DNA from: Phycisphaerae bacterium
GTDB lineage: Bacteria > Planctomycetota > Phycisphaerae > Tepidisphaerales > Tepidisphaeraceae
NCBI GenBank assembly: GCA_025924315.1
Contig: JAICIO010000003.1
Span: 81,583 to 145,582 of the forward strand
Direction of reading: 5' to 3'
DNA: 64,000 bases
The notes below the pieces were generated by a model. It saw nothing but the letters and a program-made list of their open reading frames with translations, did not search any database and was not told where the DNA came from. Of the stretch, positions 19,064 to 27,663 are shown one piece after another (within the stretch, counting starts at the first letter, position 1; every line of letters begins with the position of its first letter). A program made the position numbers and the translations under genes.

Positions 19064-21142
19064 TTACGGTTTCGTCGCTAATTTGGGTGCTTGCGAGGTC
19101 GTGCTCGGCCTTGTGGACGGTTCGGACGTGCTCTGCGTCGTCGAAGGCTGCGTGGTCAGCATGTAAAGCCGCTCGCGGGCCCGCATGAAGTTGGGGTTCA
19201 TCCCCAGCGCCCGCAAGAAATGCTGCTTGGCTTCATCTTTCTTCCCCTCCGCCGTCAGCGCGACGCCCCAGTTCGTCTCCGCGATGGGTGTGGGGAGCGT
19301 TTCGACCGACTTTTGGAAATTGTCGATCGCCTTGGCCGGCTCGTTCAGGATGCCGTAAACGTTTCCGAGGTTGAAATAGTACAACGCGATCTTGGATTGC
19401 CGCTCGATCTTGTCGGAATCCGTTTTCGGTTGCGGCGAGTTGATGACGTCATTCAGTGCGTTGTGATAGTACTTGGCCGCCTCATCGAACTTCTTCTGCG
19501 CGAGCATCGAGTTGCCGAGATTGAACTGCGTCATCGGATCGTTCGGCTGGATGCGCGCGGAGACGAGATAATGTTCCATGCTGATGCGATCCGCCTCTGA
19601 AGCGAGATCGAGGCTGCGGCGGTAGATCTCTTCATTTCGCTCCGCGAGGGCGCGCTGCGCGGCGTGGCGATACTGCTCGGCCTTGCCCGACCAGATCTCG
19701 CCAAGTGAATTGTTTCCCGCGACGCTATCCGGGTTCACCGCGACGGCGTGATCGAACATCGTTTCGCTGTCGGCCCACGTGCGCACCTGCCGAAAACTCA
19801 GCACCGCCAGCACCAGCACAATCGCCGCGCCAACGCGCAGCCACACGTCGCTGTTCAATTGAGCGAGCGCGCCCGCGAAGATGATCGAGACGCCCAGCAT
19901 CGCGACGTAGACGTAGTGATCGGTGACGGTCGAGAAAATCTGGAAGTCGAAGCGAACGAGCCCGAGCACCGGAAGAACCGCCAGCGCGAAAAGCAACGAA
20001 CCGATCGCGAGCCAGCGGAACTTGCGATACGTCGCGAGGCTGATGAGCGCCAGCGCGACCGGAATGATCCAGGTCCAAAACCGCTGCGCGCTGTGCAAGA
20101 GCCAACTCGGATTTCGTCCATAATCAATCGCGAGCTTGAGCGGAAAGAGGACCTTTCCGACGTACCACGCGAGCGCATCGAGCGCAACCAGCGGACGCGC
20201 CGCGAGCGGCGAATACGCGTGTTCCGCGGGCTGAAAACGCCATCCGAGCAGGATGATCGGGATGCTCAGGGCCAGCCACAGCACAAACGGTTTGACCGCA
20301 TCGACCAAGCGCCGCCGGGCGACGAACAGATCGAGCACGATCGCGAGCAGCGGAATCGCGACCGCCTGCGGCTTGGCGAGCATCGCCAGTACGAAGCAGA
20401 TGGTTCCGATGATGTACGATCCGATCGGCGAAAGATGCAGCTCGATCGGCTCGGGCTCAGCTTCCGTCGGCGCCGCGCCCGCTTCAGCGGTCGCGCTCGT
20501 TTCCGCAACGGGCGGCGCCGGTACGGGTTCGATCACGCGCGGAGGCTCGGATAATGGCTCGAGATTCTCCGACTGAATTCCTTGCGCGTATCGCAAATAT
20601 TGCCAGAGCGCAACGAGTCCCAGCGCCCCGCCCAAAACATCTTTCATCCCCGAAATCCACGCGACGCTTTCCACTTGTAATGGATGAACCGCGAACAGCG
20701 CTGCCCCCGCGACGCAGATCCATTCGTTGTCGAATATCCGCCGCAGGATCATCAGCACCACGAGCGCCGCGCCGACGTGAAAAATCACGTTGATGGCGTG
20801 GAACGTCATCGGGTTGAGCGTGACGCCGGTATCCGGATCAGGGGTATCCGTGTGCGCCTGCGACGATAAAGCTCCCCACACCGTGTACGTCAGCGGCGCG
20901 TACAGATCCATGTGCGGCCCGAGCCAGTAGCGGCCGATGTTCACGCTCTCGCCCGGCGGCGGATTGAAGTCCGGGTTTCGTGCCAGGGTCTTGTAATCGT
21001 CCCAGCTGAGGAATTCGTAGGTGACGGTCGGGATAAACACGAGCACGGCGAGCGCCGCCACGATCAACGCCCCAACCACTCGCGGATTCATCGGCGCAGA
21101 TTCCGCCGCCACAGGCTCAATAGGTGTCGTTTGGTCTGTCAC
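19064..21142 (-). CDS. TMTC-like membrane glycosyltransferase with C-terminal TPRs
   Basis: The 692-residue protein has about ten membrane helices in its first 450 residues. The first loop contains LSWDDYKTLARNPDF, the acidic motif expected in GT-C glycosyltransferases, and SVAWISGMKDVLG matches the TMTC/DUF1736 group of O-mannosyltransferase-like proteins. Residues about 480-660 are TPRs (for example FNLGNSMLAQKKFDEAAKYYHNALN). GT-C enzymes move sugar from a lipid-phosphate donor to a protein or lipid outside the cytoplasm. A Pro/Glu/Ala-rich insert (about residues 190-240) is unusual. The acceptor is unknown. Confidence 0.82.
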   Translation of the reverse strand: MTDQTTPIEPVAAESAPMNPRVVGALIVAALAVLVFIPTVTYEFLSWDDYKTLARNPDFNPPPGESVNIGRYWLGPHMDLYAPLTYTVWGALSSQAHTDTPDPDTGVTLNPMTFHAINVIFHVGAALVVLMILRRIFDNEWICVAGAALFAVHPLQVESVAWISGMKDVLGGALGLVALWQYLRYAQGIQSENLEPLSEPPRVIEPVPAPPVAETSATAEAGAAPTEAEPEPIELHLSPIGSYIIGTICFVLAMLAKPQAVAIPLLAIVLDLFVARRRLVDAVKPFVLWLALSIPIILLGWRFQPAEHAYSPLAARPLVALDALAWYVGKVLFPLKLAIDYGRNPSWLLHSAQRFWTWIIPVALALISLATYRKFRWLAIGSLLFALAVLPVLGLVRFDFQIFSTVTDHYVYVAMLGVSIIFAGALAQLNSDVWLRVGAAIVLVLAVLSFRQVRTWADSETMFDHAVAVNPDSVAGNNSLGEIWSGKAEQYRHAAQRALAERNEEIYRRSLDLASEADRISMEHYLVSARIQPNDPMTQFNLGNSMLAQKKFDEAAKYYHNALNDVINSPQPKTDSDKIERQSKIALYYFNLGNVYGILNEPAKAIDNFQKSVETLPTPIAETNWGVALTAEGKKDEAKQHFLRALGMNPNFMRARERLYMLTTQPSTTQSTSEPSTRPSTTSQAPKLATKP

Positions 21143-21203
21143 AGGGTGGATTAATCTAGCGGGGGTGGGCTAAAGGGCAACAGACGGCTCATTGTGGAAT
21201 TGT

Positions 21204-21284
21204 CCTCGTAGGGTCCGCTTCAGCGGACCGGTTATTCGCCTTTCGTTCAAAAGTAACCGGTCCGCTGAAGCGGACCCTACGAGG
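21204..21284. repeat. GTAGGG double-hairpin element, copy 1
   Basis: Perfect 31-base inverted arms (21204-21234 and 21254-21284). Each arm contains a small hairpin TCCGC-TTCA-GCGGA. It lies between the TMTC-like start and the end of the radical SAM gene. Confidence 0.92.
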
Positions 21285-21299
21285 GGATCAAACTACGTG

Positions 21300-22433
21300 T
21301 CATAAGAGCGGCCGCACCCTTCCATCACCATGCCCTGATGCCTTTCCCCACACACCGGGCAAAGTTTTGCCACAACTTGGACATGCACCGTCCGCGCCAA
21401 CGCGGTTCTCACGGACGCGGAAGCTGAAGCGCTCGATCACCGTCGCATTGCAGTGATGACAGCGGGTGTTTTCCCACTCGCCAACCTGGCCGGGGAGATT
21501 GCCGGGGTAGAGGTATTTCATCCCCGCCTGCTGGCCGAACTCGACGATCTTCATCAGATCATCCGCCCGCGTCTGGCGAAAGCCGTCCGTCATTTTGTAG
21601 TCCGGATGAAACGCCGTGATGTGCCATGGCATCAGCGGATCGACGGACCCCAAGAACTCCGCCATCGCCTTCAGCTCATCGGGATTGTCATTGAACCCCG
21701 GAACGAGCAGCGTAACGATCTCGACCCAGAAGCCGCGCTCTTTCAGCATGCGAATGGTGCTGACAACGTTCTCGAGTACCCCGCCGAGCTGTCGATACGC
21801 CTTGTCGTTGAACGCTTTCAGATCGACCTTGTACGCATCAACGTGCGGGCGGATGAAGTCGAGCACCTGCGGCGTTCCGTTGCCGTTGGAAATGTACGCA
21901 CAGCGCAATCCGCGCGAGCGCGCTTCCTTGAACACATCGACGGCCCACTCGCTCGTAATGAGCGGTTCGTTGTAGCTCGACGCGACAACCGGCGCCCCGT
22001 TCTCAATCGCCAGATCCACGAGCTGCTTCGGCGTCGTAAACTTCGGCGCCGCGATCGCATCCGCGTCGCGAAGCATCTGGCTCGTCACCCAGTTCTGGCA
22101 ATATCCGCAATGATAATCGCACCCGAGCATGCCAAACGTGAGCGCATCGCTCCCCGGCAAGACATGAAAGAACGGCTTCTTTTCAATCGGATCGCATGCC
22201 AGCGCTCCCACATACCCATGCGGAACAAGCAGCGTCCCATCCTCGTTGAACCGCACGCGACAAACCCCGTCGCGGCCGGGCTTCACAAGGCACCGATGCC
22301 CACAAGCAAAACACTGCACCGCCCCATCCGCCTTGTGCTCGATCAGCGCTTCCGACGCCGGAACGCTGTACTGATGCAGCATCTCTTTGAGAGACTGCAG
22401 CCGCTGTTTGTCGTTGAGGACTTCGAGGGGCAT
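21300..22433 (-). CDS. AmmeMemoRadiSam-type radical SAM enzyme
   Basis: The 377-residue protein carries the radical SAM cluster motif C105xxxC109xxC112 (CDYHCGYCQN) and matches the PflA-like group named AmmeMemoRadiSam system radical SAM enzyme: CGHRCLVKPGRDGVCRVR at the N-terminus, VVASSYNEPLI, YISNGNGTPQVLDFI, AYKVDLKAF and MPWHITAFHPDYKM. Extra Cys pairs lie at the N-terminus (C41, C44, C48, C58) and the C-terminus (CHHC and CPSC), suggesting additional metal sites. The AMMECR1 and Memo partners that give the family its name are not in this window. The substrate is unknown. Confidence 0.9.
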   Translation of the reverse strand: MPLEVLNDKQRLQSLKEMLHQYSVPASEALIEHKADGAVQCFACGHRCLVKPGRDGVCRVRFNEDGTLLVPHGYVGALACDPIEKKPFFHVLPGSDALTFGMLGCDYHCGYCQNWVTSQMLRDADAIAAPKFTTPKQLVDLAIENGAPVVASSYNEPLITSEWAVDVFKEARSRGLRCAYISNGNGTPQVLDFIRPHVDAYKVDLKAFNDKAYRQLGGVLENVVSTIRMLKERGFWVEIVTLLVPGFNDNPDELKAMAEFLGSVDPLMPWHITAFHPDYKMTDGFRQTRADDLMKIVEFGQQAGMKYLYPGNLPGQVGEWENTRCHHCNATVIERFSFRVRENRVGADGACPSCGKTLPGVWGKASGHGDGRVRPLL

Positions 22434-22496
22434 GTCTATTCAATGATAGTCCAGCCGCGCCAACTCGAACTTCACTTTTTCGAAGAAATCTCGCGA

Positions 22497-22883
22497 TTAA
22501 CGCGAGCGGCCCGAAATTGCTTTTTCGAGAAGTGCCACGTTTTTCAGGTTGGATTTGTAGGCCACGTCAAACGCATCCCCGACGATGGGCAGCAACCCGC
22601 CGAAGTAGTCGATCGCCAGATTCGCCAGCATCCGGTACTCCAATCGCTTCCCCAGCCCATGCTTTCTCGCCAGATGAACCGGATACATTCCCGCCAGCAT
22701 CGTGATCGTATCTCCCACGATCGGCAAAAGCCCCACAATCGCATCGAGCCCAAACTTGATCCCCGCGAAACTGAACTGCGAGTCCAACAGTGTGGCCAGC
22801 AACCGAGCCTTCGCCAGATCCGCCTCCAGATCCAGCACCCGCTCCGCCCCCACGCGTCGCACATCAACGGTGATTGTTTCCAT
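22497..22883 (-). CDS. DUF4112 family protein
   Basis: The 128-residue protein matches DUF4112, a small family with two related GLLPIVGD motifs (GLLPIVGDTITMLAGMY and GLLPIVGDAFDVAYKSN), each at a predicted hydrophobic helix. The near-repeat suggests two membrane-inserted hairpins. Function of the family is unknown. It is 63 bases upstream of the radical SAM gene in the same direction. Confidence 0.88.
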   Translation of the reverse strand: METITVDVRRVGAERVLDLEADLAKARLLATLLDSQFSFAGIKFGLDAIVGLLPIVGDTITMLAGMYPVHLARKHGLGKRLEYRMLANLAIDYFGGLLPIVGDAFDVAYKSNLKNVALLEKAISGRSR

Positions 22884-22954
22884 AGTTAGTAATACGAAAC
22901 TTATCGCCGAGGGTTACAACCCCGTCGTTATAACTTCGCACGTTCTTTCCATAG

Positions 22955-23545
22955 TTATCCGGTTGCGAGATGATTCGCGTGGTAACGCCAAAACTCTTCA
23001 ACCGACGTACACCCACCAGACAGCACAGCCGTATAGATGTCGTGACTCGTTACCGAGTTTCGATACTCCGGGTGACGACAGACCTCGTTCTTGATCACTA
23101 ACGCACTCTGCCTTGATCGCTCCGTCATTTCCGCAGCCAGTCGCTCGCAGTAAACCATGCGCTCTTCGCAGAGCTCAGGCGAAACACCCCACACGTCAAT
23201 CTTCCATCCGCCTGCGTCTAATGGCTTCGTGTGGATCGCGAGGTAAAACCCTCGAACACCTTCGGTCGCTGGAAAGTTCAGATGATCGGTGTATGAAGCT
23301 TTCCTTGGCGACAGTGCGACGACTAACTGACGCCCCACATCGAGGAAGGCCCGTACCGTTACGTCCGGCATCGCAAGATAAATGTCCAGATCGCGCCAGG
23401 TCATGAGCCGCATCGCATAGCTGCCGCTGATGTGCGGTTCCCCATGTTCGCGCAGAATGTTGAGCACGCCGTGCCGAGCGAGAAGCCCATCGGCTTCGGC
23501 TCGGAGCGAACAATCCTGCTCGATGAGTTCAGCCGGCGTCATCAC
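22955..23545 (-). CDS. nucleotidyltransferase-like protein
   Basis: The 196-residue protein has a GSYAMRLMTWRDLDIYL segment, which fits the GS...DxD active-site pattern of the nucleotidyltransferase superfamily, and later strand KIDVWGVSPEL that could supply the third acidic residue. Such domains transfer a nucleotide to protein, RNA or small molecules. Its start overlaps the ankyrin gene's stop as ATGA, so the two are probably made together. Similarity is limited to the motif region; activity is inferred. Confidence 0.65.
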   Translation of the reverse strand: MMTPAELIEQDCSLRAEADGLLARHGVLNILREHGEPHISGSYAMRLMTWRDLDIYLAMPDVTVRAFLDVGRQLVVALSPRKASYTDHLNFPATEGVRGFYLAIHTKPLDAGGWKIDVWGVSPELCEERMVYCERLAAEMTERSRQSALVIKNEVCRHPEYRNSVTSHDIYTAVLSGGCTSVEEFWRYHANHLATG

Positions 23546-24243
23546 GTCGCCCCACCCAATAACCCCCGCACCCAGTCGCTCCGCACCGCCTCGCGCACAC
23601 GCGTTCCTTTCCCATCCTGATCACTCACGCGCGCCCCGCGCTCCAGGAGCAACCGAATAATCCCCGTCTGCTGCGCGCGGGCCCGCTCCGATCCACTTCC
23701 GCTCGCCCCCGTATTGTGCACCGCCAAATGCAACGGCGTCGAACCCGCCCCGTTCCGCAACCTCACATCCGCCCCACCGTCCGAGAGCGCCCGCACCGCG
23801 GCGAGCGAGCGCGTCCGCACCGCGCGATGCAGCGGCGCGACGCCGTTCTTATCCACCGCATTCGCGTCCGCCCCCGCCGACAACAAATACTCAATCATCC
23901 GCCCCTGCGCCGTCGGCTCCCATCGCCCCGCATCCGCCGCATAATGAATCGCCTGCGCCCCGCGCCGATTCCTCGCCGAAACCTCCGCCCCGTTCTCCAC
24001 CAACAACTTTGCGATCGAAAGATAAAACCCCGCCGCCGCCAGATGCAACGCCGTATCCCCCGCGTAAAGGTAATGCCCTACTTCTTTGAAGAAGAAGCTC
24101 GTCGAATCCTGACGGGTAGCACCAACGCACGCGGCCATCGTCGCCAACTCCGGCTCCGCCTTCAGGGCGCGCACGACTTCTCCCACGTCGCCTTTCACGA
24201 CCACGCGTACGAAATCCAGGAAGTTCGACTTCGCCTGAGCCAT
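23542..24243 (-). CDS. ankyrin-repeat protein
   Basis: Starting at the ATG at 24243, the 233-residue protein has about five ankyrin repeats between residues 60 and 220. Clear ones are GDTALHLAAAGFYLSIAKLLVENGAEV, NGVAPLHRAVRTRSLAAVRALSDGGADV and GSTPLHLAVHNTG...IIRLLLERGARV. There is no signal peptide, so it is probably cytosolic and binds a protein partner. A longer in-frame extension to 24555 overlaps the neighbouring gene and lacks coding character. It is translationally coupled to the nucleotidyltransferase-like gene downstream, which is a candidate partner. Confidence 0.82.
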   Translation of the reverse strand: MAQAKSNFLDFVRVVVKGDVGEVVRALKAEPELATMAACVGATRQDSTSFFFKEVGHYLYAGDTALHLAAAGFYLSIAKLLVENGAEVSARNRRGAQAIHYAADAGRWEPTAQGRMIEYLLSAGADANAVDKNGVAPLHRAVRTRSLAAVRALSDGGADVRLRNGAGSTPLHLAVHNTGASGSGSERARAQQTGIIRLLLERGARVSDQDGKGTRVREAVRSDWVRGLLGGAT

Positions 24244-24271
24244 GCGCGACTGCTCCACTGAGCACTGTGAT

Positions 24272-24595
24272 TTAATCCGGCTTTGCCTGCTCCCGAATCC
24301 GATCCAGCAGGTCGTAGATATCCTGCATCTTCTCCGAAGCGGGCGGATATCCGAAGTGATTGTGCCGCCGGTACTCCAGGAACAAACAAGCACGCAGATC
24401 GGAAAGCGTCTTGCAGTCCCGCCGATGATTTGCGACCTCCGCGCACGGTGAAACAGCGCCCATCTGCATGTATTCGTTGAACGTCTGTGCGAAGCGCACC
24501 ACTCTCGACCAGTCCGCGTCTCGCGGCGGAACGTCCGATCGCCGCAGCGCCTCATTCGGTATCGGATTCGCCATTGGCATAAGGCAATAGTTCAT
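24272..24595 (-). CDS. hypothetical protein
   Basis: The 107-residue protein begins with M at 24595, or with M at 24574 (giving MANPIPNEA). It is soluble, rich in Arg and Asp, with RFAQTFNEYMQMG and DLRACLFLEYRRHNHFGYPP. I recognise no family. It lies 28 bases upstream of the ankyrin gene in the same direction. Confidence 0.6.
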   Translation of the reverse strand: MNYCLMPMANPIPNEALRRSDVPPRDADWSRVVRFAQTFNEYMQMGAVSPCAEVANHRRDCKTLSDLRACLFLEYRRHNHFGYPPASEKMQDIYDLLDRIREQAKPD

Positions 24596-24735
24596 CGTTG
24601 ATCTAACGCGAGGAACCGAGGTCCGGCTGTGCCCGACTCCATTGATGCGTCAAAGATGTCCGGCAGAGCCAAACCAACCGACTACAGGCTTGAATTAGGT
24701 CGCGGCCCATCAGATCCTCGCGGTGTTGAACCAAT

Positions 24736-25284
24736 TCACTTCGTGGGGTCGAATCTTGCGCCGGTTACGCTCGCTGCCGCGAAAGCCTTCGCGACTTCCA
24801 CTTGTGTAATCACGACGACGTGCCAACTATCGATTCGAAAGAGGCGCTGCTCCTTCACTTTTGATTCGTCGATGGATGGCTTGATCACGCCTCCAAAATC
24901 CTTTGGGCCTCGATATCCGGAGATCACACTGTTCTTTTCATCAAGGCAGTCAATGCGGTTCAGGACATTCAATATATACAGGGCATCATCGAACGGCGAA
25001 TCGATCACGCGGGCCGGAATGAGTTGAATGTCTCGTTTCGCAATGCCACGCAGGACCTCTGCCGCTCGTTCAGAGACGATTGGTATCCCACCAACAGTCG
25101 TCATGTAATCGCGAACTTTCCCTTGACCGACCAGTTGGAGCGAGATCTCTCGCAACTCTGCGAGAAGCATTCCGGTCTTAAGCGTTCCGCCGAGTAGCCA
25201 GTCTTTTTCGAGAAAATCAAAGTTGCAGAGTCCCGGCTCGTCCAAGTCCTGACGCAGTACAAAGAATCGCTTCTCGCTGCTCAT
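24736..25284 (-). CDS. Imm11 (DUF1629)-like protein
   Basis: The ATG at 25284 has AGGGATC upstream; a GTG at 25302 would overlap the aldo/keto reductase stop. The 182-residue protein resembles the Imm11/DUF1629 immunity family: a middle IQLIPARVID...LYILNVLNRIDCLDEKNS block and the late KEQRLFRID..HVVVITQVEVAKAFAAASVTGARF block. Imm11 proteins neutralise polymorphic toxins. No toxin is adjacent, so it may be an orphan immunity gene or serve another purpose. By eye its base composition is less GC-rich than its neighbours, consistent with transfer. Confidence 0.68.
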   Translation of the reverse strand: MSSEKRFFVLRQDLDEPGLCNFDFLEKDWLLGGTLKTGMLLAELREISLQLVGQGKVRDYMTTVGGIPIVSERAAEVLRGIAKRDIQLIPARVIDSPFDDALYILNVLNRIDCLDEKNSVISGYRGPKDFGGVIKPSIDESKVKEQRLFRIDSWHVVVITQVEVAKAFAAASVTGARFDPTK

Positions 25285-25298
25285 TGCGGATCCCTTTT

Positions 25299-26246
25299 TC
25301 ACGCCAGCAGTTCGTCGATCCTTCGGATCGCGTTGTCATCGAGGTTGATCCCGCTGCCTTCGGCGTTTTCTTCGACTTGTTCGGGCCGTGTCGCGCCGAT
25401 GATGCAGCTGGTGATTTCTTTTTTTCGCAGGATCCACGCGAGGGCGAGTTGGGTCATTGTGCAGTTGTTATCTCTGGCGACGGTTTCCAGGCGTTGGATT
25501 TTTTCTAAGAGCGCGTTGTCTTCGACGAGGCGGCGGATGAATTGGTTTTGGCGGTCGTCGGTCGCGCGAGAACCCGCGGGGAATTTCTGACCCGGTTTGT
25601 ACTTTCCGCTGAGCAGGCCTTGGGCGAGCGGGGAGAAGACGACTTGGCCGATGCCGGCTGTGGCGCAGAGCGGGAGAACCTTCGGTTCGATTTTACGGTT
25701 GAGCGCGTTGTAGCAGGGTTGCGAGCTTTTGGGTTTGTAGTAGCGGTCGCCGCAGATTTGCAGGCATTTTTCGATCGCTTCGACCGGCCATTCGGAGAAG
25801 CCCCAGTAGAGGATCTTGCCTTGGCGGATGAGATCGTCCATCGCTCGGATCGTTTCTTCCAGCGGGGTTTCTTCGTCGTAGCGGTGGCACTGGTAGAGAT
25901 CGATATAATCGGTGCGCAAGCGGCGCAGGCTCGCGTGACACTGTTCCATGATGTGTTTGCGCGAGAGCCCGCGGTCGTTGGGGCCCTGGCCCATCGGGAA
26001 AAAGACCTTGGTTGCGAGGACGTAGCTGCTGCGGGTGCGGCCCGTGAGCATTTCGCCCCAGGCTTCCTCGCAGCGACCGGCGGCGTAGACGTTGGCGGAG
26101 TCGAAGAAGTTGATGCCGACGTCAAACGCCTTGTTCATCACATCCCGAGCGGCCTTGGCGTCGAGTGCGTTGCCGAAGGTGAGCCAACCACCGAGGCCAA
26201 TTTCCGACAGCTTGATTCCAGAGTCTCCAAGACGGCGATAATGCAT
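25299..26246 (-). CDS. aldo/keto reductase (potassium channel beta-subunit type)
   Basis: The 315-residue protein has the aldo/keto reductase barrel: GLGGWLTFGN, the catalytic DSANVYAAGRCEEAWGEML (Asp and Tyr), KVFFPMG (Lys) and DYIDLYQCHRYD (His), followed by the NADPH-binding C-terminal CIIGATRPEQVEENA. The insertion around GQGPNDRGLSRKHIMEQ places it in the KvBeta/YghZ group. It reduces aldehydes with NADPH; the substrate is not predictable. Its stop codon is just upstream of the Imm11-like gene start. Confidence 0.92.
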   Translation of the reverse strand: MHYRRLGDSGIKLSEIGLGGWLTFGNALDAKAARDVMNKAFDVGINFFDSANVYAAGRCEEAWGEMLTGRTRSSYVLATKVFFPMGQGPNDRGLSRKHIMEQCHASLRRLRTDYIDLYQCHRYDEETPLEETIRAMDDLIRQGKILYWGFSEWPVEAIEKCLQICGDRYYKPKSSQPCYNALNRKIEPKVLPLCATAGIGQVVFSPLAQGLLSGKYKPGQKFPAGSRATDDRQNQFIRRLVEDNALLEKIQRLETVARDNNCTMTQLALAWILRKKEITSCIIGATRPEQVEENAEGSGINLDDNAIRRIDELLA

Positions 26247-26267
26247 CGTTGTTCCTTACAAAGTATT

Positions 26268-26339
26268 GAACCACGAATGGACACCAATGAACACGAATCA
26301 GAAATCCATTCGTGAAGATTCGTGTTCATTCGTGGTTCG
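26268..26339. repeat. CACGAAT inverted-repeat element, copy 1
   Basis: Arms of CACGAATGGACAC/CACGAATCAG units and their inverse, ending in GAACCACGAAT and ATTCGTGGTTC. The same central motif (ACACGAATCAGAA...CATTCGTGAAGATTCG) recurs in the element at 44992-45061. Confidence 0.85.
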
Positions 26340-26350
26340 TTTCGCTTTCC

Positions 26351-26380
26351 TCCAAAATCCGCGATCCAAAATCCAAAATC
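26351..26380. repeat. ATCCAAA short tandem repeat
   Basis: Three degenerate units of TCCAAAATC in 30 bases, immediately after the CACGAAT element. It looks like a single arm of another short-period element; no inverse partner is seen. Confidence 0.6.
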
Positions 26381-26452
26381 AATAGCTACAATGTCTTAGC
26401 TTGACACCTGTTGGCGCGAGTTCTACGTTCTGAATTAGCCTAGGAGCCGTTC

Positions 26453-26851
26453 ATGGCCGTTCAGATGGAGTTGCACAAGATCATCATCAGCGAGATGGCC
26501 GATCAGCAGTTCATCGTGCTGAAGGAAGTGGACGGCGAGCGGAAGTTTCCGATTGTCATTGGCAACCCTGAAGCGTACGCGATCGACCGCCGGCTGAAGA
26601 ACATTCCCACTCCGCGGCCGCTCACGCATGATCTGCTGGCGAATGTGATCGAGGAGATGGGCGGGACCATCGAGCAGATTGTGATCAACAATCTGCAGGA
26701 GCACACCTTTTTCGCCCGCATTCATATTCGTCGAAATGGCGAGATGATCGAAGTCGATTCGCGGCCGAGCGATGCGATCGCGCTGGGCGTGGCGACCAGC
26801 GTCCCGATCTTCGTCGCGGAGCATGTGCTCGACGAAGTCGCGCGCGAGTAG
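26453..26851 (+). CDS. bifunctional nuclease family protein (DUF151)
   Basis: The 132-residue protein is a full DUF151 domain: MELHKIIISEMADQQFIVLKE, FPIVIGNPEAYAIDRRL, PRPLTHDLLANVIEEMGG and the conserved DSRPSDAIALGVATSVPIFV near the end. Family members bind nucleic acids, and some have DNase and RNase activity. It precedes the P-II gene by 283 bases and is read the same way, but a candidate promoter separates them. Confidence 0.93.
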   Translation: MAVQMELHKIIISEMADQQFIVLKEVDGERKFPIVIGNPEAYAIDRRLKNIPTPRPLTHDLLANVIEEMGGTIEQIVINNLQEHTFFARIHIRRNGEMIEVDSRPSDAIALGVATSVPIFVAEHVLDEVARE

Positions 26852-27003
26852 AATTTAGGCACGGATCATCACTTCACCTCCACTTGCCGCTTTTTGATGC
26901 AGGCGTTGAAAAGCTCGTTGAATGCGCGGCGAAGCGGCCTAAGTGTTTTTCCTATCAGCACTATCGAGTCGAACTCATCCAAATGGCACGGGCGAAGCGC
27001 TCG

Positions 27004-27018
27004 TGGCACGGGTGTTGT
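27004..27018 (+). promoter_or_regulatory. candidate sigma-54 promoter of the P-II/ammonium transporter genes
   Basis: TGGCACG-N4-TTGT fits the sigma-54 -24/-12 consensus (TGGCACG-N4-TTGC) except for the last base. It is 117 bases upstream of the P-II gene, a target often under nitrogen control. A second TGGCACG at 26984 has no matching -12 box. The window also holds an NtrC-type activator gene. Confidence 0.55.
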
Positions 27019-27134
27019 TTTAGGCAAAGCGAGTCTCAACGCCCGCGGTGCATCTTTATGGATCGCGGAGGGCTCGCGGTATGATGTCGGCTCGGGGACT
27101 GTTTGCAGTGTTCGTGAATCCAAGGAGTTCAGCG

Positions 27135-27473
27135 ATGCAGATGATCGAAGCCGTCATCAAGCCACATAAACTCGACGCCGTGAAGGCCGCCCTTGCCAAG
27201 CTTGGCATCCTGGGCGTGACCGCGGTCGAGTGCAAAGGCTTTGGCCGACAGATGGGCCATACCGAGCGATATCGTGGTGCGAAGATGGACGTCGGTTTCG
27301 TTCCGAAGGTGCTGCTGAAGATTTGCGTGAAATCGGATGAGACCGCGAATGCGGTCGAGGCGATCACCGAATCAGCCCGCACCGGAGAAGTCGGCGACGG
27401 CAAGATCTTCGTCTACCCCGTTCTGGAAGTGGTGCGCATCCGCACCGGCGAGAAAAACGAATCGGCCCTCTAA
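27135..27473 (+). CDS. glnB: P-II nitrogen regulatory protein
   Basis: The ATG at 27135 follows AAGGAG with 7-base spacing. The 112 residues align without gaps to E. coli GlnB and include the T-loop (GFGRQMGHTERYRGAKMDVGF) and the C-terminal GDGKIFVYPVLEVVRIRTGE nucleotide site. P-II proteins sense ATP/ADP and 2-oxoglutarate and control ammonium transport and nitrogen enzymes. The T-loop Tyr51 that is uridylylated in proteobacteria is Met here, so regulation by UMP at that position is not possible; Tyr46 is kept. It pairs with the downstream amt gene, its usual target. I use glnB, but glnK is equally possible. Confidence 0.96.
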   Translation: MQMIEAVIKPHKLDAVKAALAKLGILGVTAVECKGFGRQMGHTERYRGAKMDVGFVPKVLLKICVKSDETANAVEAITESARTGEVGDGKIFVYPVLEVVRIRTGEKNESAL

Positions 27474-27483
27474 GCGAGGGCAT

Positions 27484-27585
27484 CGTTCATTGTTCATTGA
27501 AGAATTTGTTCATTTGTTCATTTCAGAGGCGCTCATCGCAATTCTGAAATGAATAAATGAACAATCCACGAATGAACAAATCTTG
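27484..27585. repeat. TTGTTCATT inverted-repeat element, copy 2
   Basis: Arms of TTGTTCATT units and inverse AATGAACAA units (27484-27528 and 27542-27585), between the P-II and ammonium transporter genes. Confidence 0.85.
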
Positions 27586-27663
27586 CCTCTTCCTCCTGCG
27601 TTGAGACGCGTTGCTCTTGAACACGGTCTCGACGCGCGACGCGCGTCGCCATGGAGGAATCGA

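Noticed and set aside
26869..27123. Minus-strand open frame of 84 codons between the DUF151 and P-II genes
   Set aside because: No ribosome site or family similarity, and it overlaps the candidate sigma-54 promoter. I cannot exclude a small gene.
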